DNA from: Pseudomonas umsongensis
Lineage (GTDB): Bacteria > Pseudomonadota > Gammaproteobacteria > Pseudomonadales > Pseudomonadaceae
Assembly: GCF_002236105.1 (NCBI RefSeq)
Contig: NZ_NIWU01000001.1
Location: 186,001-250,000 of the forward strand
Reading direction: 5' to 3'
Length of the DNA: 64,000 nucleotides
Within the stretch, counting starts at the first letter, position 1; each line of letters starts with the position of its first letter. Below the pieces are notes generated by a model. The model saw nothing but the letters and a program-made list of their open reading frames with translations, searched no databases and had not been told where the DNA came from. Positions 8,617 through 17,255 of the stretch are shown piece after piece. Both the position numbers and the translations under genes were made by a program.

Positions 8617-8690
8617 AAAAGATCGCAGCCTGCGGCAGCTCCTACAGAGTATGCGTTCACTGTAGGAGCTGCCGCAGGCTGCGATCTTTT
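8617..8690. repeat. Long inverted repeat, also likely bidirectional terminator
   Basis: Arms of 31 bases at 8617-8647 and 8660-8690 are exact complements (AAAAGATCGCAGCC... against ...GGCTGCGATCTTTT) with a 12-base loop, and T-rich edges on both sides. It sits between convergent dipZ and the AraC-family gene. The same REP-type sequence recurs at 15321-15413. Confidence 0.85.
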
Positions 8691-8697
8691 TGCGATA

Positions 8698-9684
8698 TCA
8701 ATGGCTCACCTCACCGTGAGCCATTGATCGATTGCCCTGACTACGCCGCCACGCCGCCGGCGGCGCGCCATACTCACGGCGAAACGCGCGACTGAATGCC
8801 GTGTCGGTCTGGTATCCCACCTCTTCGGCGATGCGCATCAACGAGCTGTTACTGCTGCGTAACAGGTTGGCCGCCAGCAACATCCGCCATTGCGTCAGGT
8901 ATTGCATCGGCGTGACCCCCACCAGTTGCGCAAAGCGTTCTGCCAGGACCGATCTAGAGGTGCCGGCGGTGCGCGCCAGCTCATCCAGCGTCCAGGCGTG
9001 GCAGGGTTTCTTGTGCAAGGCGTTGAGGGCCGCGCCGACGATCCGGTCGCTTACACCGGCCAGCCACCCGGTCCGCCCCTCGCCATGTTCGTGCATGTAC
9101 AGGCGCAGTACTTCGATGAAGAGCACCTCGGCCAGTTTCGCCAGCACGCCTTCGCCGCCGGGCCTTGGCGATCGCGCTTCGGCCAGGGCATAACGGACCG
9201 AAGATTCCAGCCAGATGCCGGCGTTCGAACCGCGCACATTGACCCTGACCACCGGCGGCAGACCTGCCAGCAACATGCCGGCCAAACGCGTGTCGCAGGC
9301 CAGGTAGCCGCACACCAGGCGTGTCACTGCACCACCACCGCCATAACTCAACTGCCGCGGGCGCCGCGCCAGCACCTCGTCGAGCCGCGCACCGCTGGCG
9401 GGCGTCAAACCCGGTCTGGAACTCATGCGATGGGCATGGCCCTGGGGGAATATCACCACGTCGCCGGGGTTGAGCAGCAGCGGAGGATCATCGCCCAGTT
9501 CGACGTAGCACTCGCCTTCGGTGATCAAGTGGAAGATCACCACCCGTTCGGCGCCGGGTTCCAGGAACGGTGCCGCCGTGTCGGCGCTCGGCGACTGATA
9601 GCACCAGGGGGCGGTGAACCTGGCGTTGATGAAAATCGCGCCGACCAGGCGGACGACGCGCAGGGTCTGTGACAGGGCGTCCAT
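8698..9684 (-). CDS. AraC-family regulator with cupin-type N-terminus
   Basis: 328 residues. The N-terminal cupin-like domain (residues about 10-200, with GECYVELGDDPPLLLNPGDVV) resembles the Cupin_6 ligand domain. The C-terminal 100 residues contain two helix-turn-helix motifs (WTLDELARTAGTSRSVLAERF and LMRIAEEVGYQTDTAFSRAF). It is divergent from the DUF4242 and methyltransferase genes, which are plausible targets. The effector is unknown. The 175-base gap to 9860 should hold both promoters; I see no clear operator in it. Confidence 0.9.
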   Translation of the reverse strand: MDALSQTLRVVRLVGAIFINARFTAPWCYQSPSADTAAPFLEPGAERVVIFHLITEGECYVELGDDPPLLLNPGDVVIFPQGHAHRMSSRPGLTPASGARLDEVLARRPRQLSYGGGGAVTRLVCGYLACDTRLAGMLLAGLPPVVRVNVRGSNAGIWLESSVRYALAEARSPRPGGEGVLAKLAEVLFIEVLRLYMHEHGEGRTGWLAGVSDRIVGAALNALHKKPCHAWTLDELARTAGTSRSVLAERFAQLVGVTPMQYLTQWRMLLAANLLRSSNSSLMRIAEEVGYQTDTAFSRAFRREYGAPPAAWRRSQGNRSMAHGEVSH

Positions 9685-9859
9685 GGGCGTTTTCCCGTGC
9701 GGGAGTTTCTGATTGTGAGCGCGTCACGGCCCAAGGTGCATTCTCCGGACGATCGGGCAGGGTTGGCCGACGATCGGACAGGACGCCGATCAGCGACGGA
9801 GAGATAGTTTGCACACAGGGCCGCCGGTCCTGTCATCAATAAGAAAAAGTGAGGTTGCC

Positions 9860-10129
9860 ATGCCCAAGTTCGTCATTGAACGCGAGATTCCAGGCGCCGG
9901 AGCACTGTCAGAAAGGGATCTGAAAGCTGTCTCGCAAAAATCCTGCAAGGTGTTGCGCGATTTGCCAGACCTGCAATGGCTGCAGAGTTATGTCACAGGC
10001 GACAAACTGTATTGCGTGTACATCGCGCCAAACGAGGAACTCATCAGGGAGCATGCCCGGCAGGGCGGTTTCCCGGCTAATCGCATTTCCCAGGTCATGA
10101 ACATCATCGACCCCACCACGGCTGAGTGA
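9860..10129 (+). CDS. DUF4242 domain protein
   Basis: 89 residues with the DUF4242 pattern: N-terminal KFVIEREIPGAG, central DLQWLQSYVTGDKLYCVYIAPNEELIREHA and a short tail ending NRISQVMNIIDP. ATG 9860 has a purine-rich AAGTGAGG upstream. Members are small ferredoxin-fold proteins; some are described as metal-binding, but no ligand can be inferred here. It lies 39 bases before the methyltransferase gene and probably forms an operon with it. Confidence 0.8.
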   Translation: MPKFVIEREIPGAGALSERDLKAVSQKSCKVLRDLPDLQWLQSYVTGDKLYCVYIAPNEELIREHARQGGFPANRISQVMNIIDPTTAE

Positions 10130-10168
10130 GCGTGTGCCCGATCCTGTTCCAAACCAGAGATTGCCTCC

Positions 10169-10981
10169 ATGAGTACACCCATTGATCTTACTGCCTTGAA
10201 AACCCGCCAAATGGCCGCGTGGGCCAGTGGCGACTATGCCGTGATCGGCACTACCTTGCAGATCGTCGGTGAGCAACTGGCCGAGGCCTGCGACCTGTTG
10301 TGTGATGAACAGGTGCTGGACGTTGCCGCCGGCAATGGCAATGCGACCCTTGCCGCCGCGCGTCGCGGTTGCCGGGTGGTGTCCACCGACTATGTGGCTG
10401 CATTGCTCGAGCGTGGCGAAGACCGTGCCCGTGCGGAACGCCTGAACGTGACCTTCCAGGTGGCTGACGCCGAAGCGTTGCCTTTCGCCGATGCCAGTTT
10501 TGACGCCGTGCTTTCAACCTTCGGTGTGATGTTCGCGCCCGATCAGGACAAGGCCGCTTCGGAGCTGGCGCGAGTGTGTCGCCCGGGTGGCCGGATCGGC
10601 CTGGCCAACTGGACGCCGGAAGGTTTCGTCGGCCAGATGTTCAAGACCCTCGGCCGGCACATGCCACCACCGCCCGGTGCGCAACCGCCCTCGCAGTGGG
10701 GCACTGAAGCCTGGCTGCACAAGCACTTTGACGAGCGCGACTTCCTGGTGCAGGTGACGCGCCGGACCTTCAACTTCCGCTATCGCTCGGCCGAGCATTT
10801 CATCGATACCTTCCGCAGCTGGTACGGTCCGATCCACAAGGCCTTCGCGGCGCTGCCCCCTGATGGCGCCAAGGCCCTGGAAGACGACCTGACCGAACTG
10901 CTCAACCGCCTGAACCGGGCGGGCGACAGGTCGATGGTGGTGCCCAGTGAATACCTGGAGGTGGTCATCACCAGGCGTTGA
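10169..10981 (+). CDS. Class I SAM-dependent methyltransferase
   Basis: 270 residues. The SAM-binding motif I is VLDVAAGNGNATLAAARRG (residues about 49-67). Motif II acidic residues follow in VVSTDYV, and the post-motif segment VADAEALPFADASFDAVLSTFG is typical of UbiE/Methyltransf_11 enzymes acting on small molecules. It is probably cotranscribed with DUF4242 under the AraC-type regulator. The substrate cannot be told. The downstream hairpin at 10988-11010 separates it from the convergent universal stress gene. Confidence 0.88.
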   Translation: MSTPIDLTALKTRQMAAWASGDYAVIGTTLQIVGEQLAEACDLLCDEQVLDVAAGNGNATLAAARRGCRVVSTDYVAALLERGEDRARAERLNVTFQVADAEALPFADASFDAVLSTFGVMFAPDQDKAASELARVCRPGGRIGLANWTPEGFVGQMFKTLGRHMPPPPGAQPPSQWGTEAWLHKHFDERDFLVQVTRRTFNFRYRSAEHFIDTFRSWYGPIHKAFAALPPDGAKALEDDLTELLNRLNRAGDRSMVVPSEYLEVVITRR

Positions 10982-10987
10982 AGCTGC

Positions 10988-11010
10988 AGGAGCCGGCTTG
11001 CCCGGCTCCT
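10988..11010. terminator. Hairpin between convergent genes
   Basis: Nine-base exact arms AGGAGCCGG and CCGGCTCCT with a 5-base loop lie between the methyltransferase and universal stress protein genes. It is short and without a T-run, part of a REP-like remnant. Confidence 0.45.
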
Positions 11011-11031
11011 ACGGGGCGATACACCGGGCGG

Positions 11032-11958
11032 TCATTCATCCAGCCGCTCGGTGTACACCACCCACACACTGCAGGGCATTTTGTATAGCAGATGCTCCAC
11101 CGTGCTGCCGATCAGGCGCCCCATGCCGCGATGGCCGAGACGGCCCATGACGATTACGTCGACATTGAACGCATCGGCAAAGCGGGTCAAAACCTTGGCC
11201 GGGTTGCCCATGATCATGTGCCGTTGCGCTTCGGCGATGCCATTGCGTTGGGCCAGTTCGTTGAAGGCTTCCAGCTGCGCGTCATACAGCGTCTTGTGCT
11301 TGGTCGAGGAAAAAAACGCCGAGCCGTTGTCAAAGCCGAACTCGTCCGAACTGATGGACGAGAGGTCGTAGGCGTAGACCACATCAAGTTCGGCGTTGCA
11401 CGCAGTCGCCAGTTTCGTGGCCTCGTGCAGGATGCGGTCGTTGAAAGTCTTGTAGTGATCATCACGATGGAAGGGGTCGATGGCTGCGACCACTTTGCGC
11501 GGTAGCGCGTTGATCGCGTGGCTGACGAAGTGTAACGGCACCGGACACTCACGCAGCAAATGCACATCCAGCGGGGTGAAGATCAGCCGCGATAGCAACG
11601 ACGGGTGCTCCAGCGCCTTGATCAGCACGTCCATCGGCTGTTCCTTGAGGTGAATCAGGATTTCCTCCAGCGGGTTTTGCACCCACGTTACTTCCGTTGT
11701 GACGGTTACGCCGATTTTGCGCAAGGGCCGGGCCTGGTCTTCCAGCCACTGACGGTGGCGATCGACGTAACCCAGGCGCATCTGTTCCAGCGCCTTCTCA
11801 TTGACCATGCCAGCCGTGGCGAGGCCTTCCAGATAGTCGAAGGCCACGATGTGCAACGCCGCGCCCTCCGCCTTGGCCAGCGCGGTCGCCCGGTCGAAAG
11901 CAGGGCTGTGTTCCATCAGCGGCGAAGTCACCAGCATGAAGCGAGATTGACCCGACAT
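11032..11958 (-). CDS. Tandem universal stress protein (UspE-like)
   Basis: 308 residues made of two UspA domains (about 1-150 and 160-305). The second domain carries the ATP-binding signature G-x2-G-x9-G-[ST] in MGRLGHRGMGRLIGSTVEHLL; the first lacks it. This is the UspE-type two-domain layout, cytoplasmic, often induced under energy limitation or low oxygen in pseudomonads. I looked for an ANR box upstream and found none with a good match. It is monocistronic, next to the large repeat region. Confidence 0.9.
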   Translation of the reverse strand: MSGQSRFMLVTSPLMEHSPAFDRATALAKAEGAALHIVAFDYLEGLATAGMVNEKALEQMRLGYVDRHRQWLEDQARPLRKIGVTVTTEVTWVQNPLEEILIHLKEQPMDVLIKALEHPSLLSRLIFTPLDVHLLRECPVPLHFVSHAINALPRKVVAAIDPFHRDDHYKTFNDRILHEATKLATACNAELDVVYAYDLSSISSDEFGFDNGSAFFSSTKHKTLYDAQLEAFNELAQRNGIAEAQRHMIMGNPAKVLTRFADAFNVDVIVMGRLGHRGMGRLIGSTVEHLLYKMPCSVWVVYTERLDE

Positions 11959-12467
11959 GACAAACCTCCCGTTGGATAGAGACGACGGTTGTTTGGCTTG
12001 GCTTCAATCCTTGAGTATTGACCATGATGGGTGGGGGTGTAGTGGATCAAGTTAACAGACCTCTTGATCTTCTTGCGTCCTTACGCCCTGAGTTTGTCCG
12101 TCAACGCCTGTGGGAGATTGTTGTCTGAGTACATATCCGTTGCTGCGGTAACGGCCACTTATGGTTTCGCCCTTACGGCGACTCCCTTTTTCAAACGCCG
12201 GAGTGCCGGCCCAGCAAAAAGGAAGCAAAAGGCTTTGCCCCACCACTCGGTGCCTCGCTTGGGCTCGGCATGCCCTCTCTCCGGCATTGCTCCGTGGGTC
12301 GCCGCGATGGGCCCTCCCTGGCCCAGCGCGGCTAAACCGGCGTCCTGCCGGTTTCCCCACTGCGCAATGCCTGCGTTCGGCCATCGTGGTTAATGGGGCG
12401 CCCGCGATCAACAGCAAAGCGAGGCGGCCTTAAAGCCGACCTGGTTTTTCCGGATACCCCTGGATCC

Positions 12468-12585
12468 CCTGTAGGAGCGAGCATGCTCCGGGCGGCGTTC
12501 CGACGATGGTCGTTAACGATAACGCGGGGCACCTGTCAGCCCGCGGTGCTCTCAGGTTCATCGCGAGCGTGCTCGCTCCTACAGG
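12468..12585. repeat. REP doublet at the centre of the palindrome
   Basis: CCTGTAGGAGCGAGCATGCT and its near-complement AGCGTGCTCGCTCCTACAGG face each other about 75 bp apart. They form the symmetry centre of the larger nested inverted repeat. Confidence 0.75.
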
Positions 12586-12866
12586 AGGTATGCGTATGGC
12601 TTCCAATCAGGTCGGCTTTAAGGCCGCCTCGCTTTTGATTGTGATCTGGCTTTTGATGTTCTTGCCCCCTCGAGAGGCCGAGTGGAGGTTCTGCGCAGTG
12701 GGTAAACCGGCATGGATGCCGGTTTAGCCGCGCTGGGCCAAGGATGGCCCATCGCGGCGAGCCCACGGAGCAGGACCGGAGCGAGGGCATGCCGAGCCTT
12801 AGCGAGGCACCGAACGCCAGGGGCAAGAGCCCTTGGTTACTTGGGGCTGTTCCAAGTGACTCGCTG

Positions 12867-13181
12867 TAAAAGCGAAACCATAAGTGGCCGTTACCGCAGG
12901 AACGGATATGTACACCTGAAAGACAATCACCGTCTGCCAGAACGCCTTCGCCGGCAAGCCTGGCTCCTACAGTAAAAGCGAAAACCTAAGTGGCCGTTAC
13001 CGCAGCAACGGATATGTACACCTGAAAGACAATCACCGTCTGCCAGGACGCCTTCGCCAGCAAGCCTGGCTCCTACGGTAAAAAGCGAAATCCAGCCGTT
13101 ACCGCAGCAATGGATATGTACTCAGACAACAAATAACAGGTCGGCCGTCAGGCCGCCTTCGCGAGCAGGCTCGCTCCCACA
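12867..13181 (+). repeat. Three tandem repeat units of about 105 bp
   Basis: Units start at 12867, 12973 and 13078 (GTAAAA.GCGAAA...), 106 and 105 bp apart. The first two are nearly identical through GGATATGTACACCTGAAAGA and end CCTGGCTCCTAC; the third diverges after GGATATGTAC. Their shared core is the same as the inverted copy at 12107-12185. Confidence 0.8.
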
Positions 13182-13208
13182 GAAAATCAGGTACAGCCGC
13201 GAGAGTAT

Positions 13209-13595
13209 CTAGACAACCACCGCCCCCCGCGCCTCCAGCAACTCACGCAACACCGAGCGATGACAATGCGCTTCGTCCTCGCAATAACACCCCACGGCCA
13301 AGGAAGTGTGATGCGAAAGAGCCGCCAGCAGATCGAGCAACTGGCTGGGGGCAGGGTGGTTCATTTCGGCCTTGAACTTGCGCCTGAACGCATTCCAGGC
13401 CTTGTCGTCCTCAGCGGCCTGGGCCTGTTGTACCAGCTCCGGGCTGGGCGACAGCAGTGGCTGCCACACATCATAGAAATCCCGGCTGGCAAACTCGGCT
13501 TTCGGTACGCCACGGGGTGGACGGCGCACCGTACCCAGGCGCAAGCCTTCGTCGGGTTTTCGCGCAGAGCCGAGGCGCACGATATGAATAGGCAT
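13209..13595 (-). CDS. DUF488 family protein
   Basis: 128 residues. It begins IHIVRLGSARKPDEGLRLGTVRRPPRGV, the DUF488 start, and contains the conserved CYCEDEAHCHRSVLRELL segment with three cysteines near the C-terminus. ATG 13595 matches the family start and lies 4 bases after the phosphatidylcholine synthase stop, so the pair is probably an operon. The family's biochemical function is not settled. Confidence 0.82.
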   Translation of the reverse strand: MPIHIVRLGSARKPDEGLRLGTVRRPPRGVPKAEFASRDFYDVWQPLLSPSPELVQQAQAAEDDKAWNAFRRKFKAEMNHPAPSQLLDLLAALSHHTSLAVGCYCEDEAHCHRSVLRELLEARGAVVV

Positions 13596-13599
13596 GGCG

Positions 13600-14322
13600 C
13601 TACTTGAGCCGCGATTCGTCGAACCACTCAAGCGCCGTGCGCCAGAAGCAGATCCCCAGGAAGTACGCCGACATCAACAGCCAAAGCCCCATGACCATGG
13701 GATTGATCACCGGGTGGTTGATCACCAGCGACAGGCTGCACAGCAGCCAGATCGCCGTCACGGCAATGTTGATCGGCATAAAGCGGCGCACGCGGAACGG
13801 GTGCAGGAATTTCATCCGGGTGAGCGTCAACAGGGCCAGGCCGATCACGGTGAGGAAGGTGATCCAGGGTGACGGCGCGATGATGTAGAGGCACAGGGCG
13901 ACCACGTTCCAGGCGGCGGGGAAGCCCTGGAAGTAGTTGTCCTTGCTTTTCATGTTGACGTTGCAGAAACAGAACAGCGACGACACCAGGATCAGCGACA
14001 CGGTCAGCAGCAGTGTGTAGTCCGGCAACGGGATGTAGCGATAGATGAACAGTGCCGGAATGAATACGTAGGTCAGGTAGTCGATCACCAGGTCGAGAAT
14101 CGAGCCGTCGAAACTCGGCAGCACCGACTGTACGTTGACCCTGCGCGCCAGTGCGCCGTCCAGGCCATCGACGATCAGGGCCACACCCAGCCACAGCAGG
14201 CAACTGGTGGGCTGGTTATCGAGCAGGGCGAGGGTGGCGAGGAAGGCGGTGACCACGCCGGTGGCGGTAAAACCATGGGCGCCCCAGGCTTTGAGCCTGG
14301 CGATGTGTAGGGTCGATATCAC
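13600..14322 (-). CDS. pcs: Phosphatidylcholine synthase
   Basis: 240-residue integral membrane enzyme that condenses CDP-diacylglycerol with choline to give phosphatidylcholine and CMP. It has the CDP-alcohol phosphotransferase motif spread over DGLDGALARR and FDGSILDLVIDY (D-G-x2-D-G-x2-A-R, then F-D-G-x3-D). Around it are the Pcs-specific KSKDNYFQGFPAAWN and TRMKFLHPFRVRR segments and about seven hydrophobic helices. GTG 14322 is chosen: it has GGAG nine bases upstream and gives the family's ISTLHIARLKAWG start, whereas a longer frame to 14436 adds an unrelated leader. Confidence 0.93.
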   Translation of the reverse strand: MISTLHIARLKAWGAHGFTATGVVTAFLATLALLDNQPTSCLLWLGVALIVDGLDGALARRVNVQSVLPSFDGSILDLVIDYLTYVFIPALFIYRYIPLPDYTLLLTVSLILVSSLFCFCNVNMKSKDNYFQGFPAAWNVVALCLYIIAPSPWITFLTVIGLALLTLTRMKFLHPFRVRRFMPINIAVTAIWLLCSLSLVINHPVINPMVMGLWLLMSAYFLGICFWRTALEWFDESRLK

Positions 14323-14570
14323 GGGGGCGTTCTCCAGAAAGTGAAGCAAGCCAGTCAACGCCCTCATCTGGCGGGCGGCGGCAAACCGGGTTGGGTTGCA
14401 AGTATCGACCGGGTATCCGGGAATAAGGTTCACCACCCATGAATCTTAGCTGCGCCGTAGAAAAATACGGCGGATAAATCGGTAATGTGTCAGCCAGACG
14501 GTGGTAGCACATTTACGCGCGAGGGCTATCGTTGTCTGACTGGATCACTCCCATCGATGAGGACGTCGTC

Positions 14571-15314
14571 ATGAACACCAGCGATCTGCTCGAACAATTA
14601 CTGCGGGCCGGCCAGGGCTCGATGGCGCAACGGGGCGGCGGTGGGGCGTCGGCACAGGGTGGCCTGGGTGACTTGGGTGGATTGCTCGGCGGCCTGTTGG
14701 GCGGTGGTGGCACCAGCCGTTCGGGCGCTGGCGGCATGGGTGGCCTGGGCGGCTTGCTCGGTGGCTTGCTGGGCGCAGGATCGCCAATGGGCGGTGCGCC
14801 GCAATCGCGCTCCGCCGGTGGTACCAATTATGCTGCGCTGGCTTCGCTGGGGATGATGGCATTCCAGGCCTTTCAGGCCTGGCAACGCAGCCAGGCCTCG
14901 CAGCAACAGCAGGCGCCGCAGCAGGCGATGCGTACGGTGGACATGCTGGCGGGCCCGGAAGTCGAGGAACACAGCCACGCGATCCTGCGGGCGATGATCG
15001 CGGCGGCCAAAGCCGATGGCCGCTTCGACGACGCCGAGACACAAATGATCAATGCCGAAATCGCCCGGCACACCGATGATCCGCAGTTGCAGCAGTGGCT
15101 TGACGAGGAAGCCGCCAAACCGCTTGACCCTGCCGAGGTGGCACAATCGGCAACCGACCCCGGCATCGCCGCCGAGATGTACCTGGCCAGCGTGATGCTG
15201 GTGGATGATCAACAGGATGCCGAGCGCAGTTACCTGGATGAACTGGCGGCGGCGCTGGGCATCGAGCCGGACTTGCAGGTGCATCTGGAACAGCAGGCCC
15301 ACGGCACAGCCTGA
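14571..15314 (+). CDS. DUF533 / TerB-like protein
   Basis: 247 residues. The N-terminal 110 residues are low-complexity, with GGLGDLGGLLGGLLGGGG-type glycine-leucine repeats occurring twice, then a Gln-rich stretch. The C-terminal half (about 120-245) is a TerB-like helical domain with AILRAMIAAAKADGRFDDAE and YLDELAAALGIEPDL. ATG 14571 has GAGGAC upstream and is preferred over 14532. Such YebE/DUF533 proteins are probably membrane-associated; the role is unknown. It stands alone. Confidence 0.85.
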   Translation: MNTSDLLEQLLRAGQGSMAQRGGGGASAQGGLGDLGGLLGGLLGGGGTSRSGAGGMGGLGGLLGGLLGAGSPMGGAPQSRSAGGTNYAALASLGMMAFQAFQAWQRSQASQQQQAPQQAMRTVDMLAGPEVEEHSHAILRAMIAAAKADGRFDDAETQMINAEIARHTDDPQLQQWLDEEAAKPLDPAEVAQSATDPGIAAEMYLASVMLVDDQQDAERSYLDELAAALGIEPDLQVHLEQQAHGTA

Positions 15315-15320
15315 AGGCCT

Positions 15321-15413
15321 CTGTAGGAGCTGCCGCAGGCTGCGATCTTTTGACTTTTGCGCCTGAAGAATCGCTGAAGATCAAAAGATCGCAGCCTGCG
15401 GCAGCTCCTACAG
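15321..15413. repeat. Long REP-type inverted repeat
   Basis: CTGTAGGAGCTGCCGCAGGC at the left is complemented exactly at the right end, with arms of about 30 bases and a 30-base loop. It is the same repeat family as 8617-8690 and sits between convergent DUF533 and cupin genes. Confidence 0.85.
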
Positions 15414-15430
15414 AGAGCGAGGTCGGTCGA

Positions 15431-15874
15431 TCAGGAAATCGGCGGTTCGGGCACCAGGAAGGTCACGCCAAAGCGCTCCGCCACCTCAAATATCCGCGGA
15501 AGATCCTCGGGTACCTTGAACCGGTCCATCGCCGTAAAAAAAAGCCCGCCTCGCGGATCGGAGACCACGCCGATCATCTTTGCCGTGGGGCTGACGTTCT
15601 TGTAGGCATGAATCGACCCGGCAGGAATATGCACATAGCCCCCGGCCGAGACATTGGTGGAGGTGCCTTCGACGGTCACTTCGACCTGACCGTCGACCAC
15701 GTAGAACGCTTCGTCCCATGGGTGAAAGTGCGGGGGCGGGCCGCCACCTTGAATGCCTTCCTGGATATGCATTTCAAACGGTTTGCTGAGATCACCGCCA
15801 GCGAGGACAGTAATTTTTTCGCCAACGACATTGACCGATGCCGGTGGGGACTGGAGGACGTGAACCGTGCGCAT
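15431..15874 (-). CDS. Cupin domain protein
   Basis: 147 residues forming one cupin barrel: GGPPPHFHPWDEAFYVVDGQVEV supplies the His-x-His...Glu metal motif and AGGYVHIPAGSIHAYKN the second motif with its histidine. ATG 15874 has GGAGAG upstream. It could be a small-molecule dioxygenase or a sensor; the sequence does not decide. It is divergent from the truncated ligD copy. Confidence 0.83.
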   Translation of the reverse strand: MRTVHVLQSPPASVNVVGEKITVLAGGDLSKPFEMHIQEGIQGGGPPPHFHPWDEAFYVVDGQVEVTVEGTSTNVSAGGYVHIPAGSIHAYKNVSPTAKMIGVVSDPRGGLFFTAMDRFKVPEDLPRIFEVAERFGVTFLVPEPPIS

Positions 15875-16059
15875 GATGGCTCTCCGCAGATGAGGCAGCA
15901 TCCGCCGATTGTAGGCGCTTTGAACGCTGGCCGGCAGCCGCGGTACGGGGCCGTCCGTCCGGGCAATTTCGACGGCGATGGAATTTTTTTCGCCAAGGCT
16001 CGCTCTGCTGAGAGAGGGACGTGCTGATTCAGCGCCCTGCAGCGAACCGCGGGTGAGCC

Positions 16060-16833
16060 ATGAACAAAAATCTCGATGACTACAACCGCATGCGCGATTT
16101 TTCGGCGACGTCGGAACCCGTCGCCGTCAAACCCAAGGGCAGAAAAAAAACCAAGGATCATGCCTTGCAGTTTTGCATCCAGAAGCACGATGCTTCGCGC
16201 CTGCATTACGACTTTCGCCTGGAGCTCGACGGTGCGCTCAAGAGTTGGGCGGTGCCCAAGGGACCGTCGCTGGACCCCAAGGTCAAGCGTTTGGCGGTAC
16301 ATGTCGAAGATCATCCGCTGGATTACGCCACCTTTGAAGGCAGCATCCCCGAAGGTCACTACGGCGCGGGGGATGTCATCGTCTGGGACCGTGGCGTGTG
16401 GATTCCCCAGGACGATCCGGCGAAGGCCTATGCCAAGGGCCGGCTCAAGTTCGAACTGCAAGGCGAGAAGCTCGGCGGCCTGTGGAACCTGGTGCGCACG
16501 CACATGCCGGGCAAGCAGGAGCAGTGGTTCCTGATCAAGCACCAGGACGGTGCCGCCCGGCCGGAAAGTGATTACGACGTGGTGGTCGCCGAACCCGACA
16601 GCGTGCTCAGCGAACGGACTCTCGTCGCCAAGACACCCAAGACACCCAAAGCATCCAAGGCCACCAAAGCCAAGTCCATCAAGCAGCCCGCGTCGCCTGC
16701 ACGCAAAGAACAATCCGCGCCACTCACAGGCGCGCGCAAGGCCGAACTGCCTGACCAGATCAAGCCGGAGCTGGCGACGCTGGTGGAAAAGGCCCCGGGC
16801 GGACAGTGGAGTTATGAAGTCAAGCATAAATAG
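16060..16833 (+). pseudogene. Truncated ligD copy: LigD 3'-phosphoesterase domain alone
   Basis: 257 residues matching residues 1-255 of the full LigD encoded just downstream, roughly nine in ten bases identical by eye. It contains the complete phosphoesterase domain with its metal/catalytic residues (KHDASRLHYDFRLELDG, VEDHPLDYATF) and the Lys-Ala linker. The match breaks right after the lysine of ligase motif I: K255 is followed by H, K and a stop instead of LDG. Either it is a broken duplicate or it still makes a standalone phosphoesterase; the reading frame is otherwise clean. The break is followed by the GTTGCG repeat cluster. Confidence 0.8.
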
Positions 16834-16846
16834 GCACCACCTCAAG

Positions 16847-17020
16847 TGTTGCGTTTCAGGTGTCTTATTTTGCTAGGCCGATGTTAGTGGTGTTGCGATT
16901 GAAAAAAATCCTTTGTTGCGTTTCGGTTCAATGCCCTTCACCAAAACTCACCGGAGTGAATTTCAACATGTTGCGTTTGGAATGAGGCGACAGGGCGGAC
17001 AGGCTTCACTGGTTGCGACT
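16847..17020. repeat. Cluster of GTTGCG repeats next to the ligD breakpoint
   Basis: TGTTGCGTTT or close variants occur at 16847, 16891, 16914 and 16969, and GGTTGCGACT at 17011: five in 175 bp, all in the same orientation. They lie in the 422-base, AT-richer gap between the two ligD copies, which contains no supported gene. They could be recombinase arm sites of a decayed element; that is inference. Confidence 0.5.
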
Positions 17021-17255
17021 GCAATCCTCATTGTCCTTGTCACCGCGCTGATTTGAGCAAATTTGCACTCTGCTTGACTAGCAATTGCTCTTCCAGATTA
17101 GCGCAGATTTGGTGAATTCGGACCCGTAGCCGTGGCCTGAAGTGCCATCAATTCAGTAGACGTCCAGCGCGGCGAACCAAGTGAACCTTCTCACACCTAT
17201 TCGAGGTCTCAAGACAACAGCAGGTCGATGTTATCTGCACTTTGGGGAGGGCATC

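Larger units (their letters stand above)
12060..13182. repeat. 1.1-kb nested inverted-repeat region without genes
   Basis: The whole gap between the stress protein and DUF488 genes is built from repeats. The left part at about 12107-12185 is the inverted copy of the right part at about 12871-12930 (ATAAGTGGCCGTTACCGCAG core). AAAGCGAGGCGGCCTTAAAG at 12416 is answered by its complement ending at 12636, and a REP doublet sits in the middle. Long reading frames in it are side products of the repeats. No gene is supported. Confidence 0.8.

Noticed and set aside
11990..12050. ANR box upstream of the universal stress protein gene
   Set aside because: TTGATC occurs, but the second half-site does not match ATCAA at the right spacing.
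12052..12975. Several frames of 60-120 codons in the repeat region, including a frequently seen RKGETISGRYR-type pseudo-protein
   Set aside because: They lie within multicopy intergenic repeats on both strands; the repeat structure explains them.
12867..13181. CRISPR array
   Set aside because: The three tandem units are about 105 bp long with no short repeat-spacer alternation and no cas genes.
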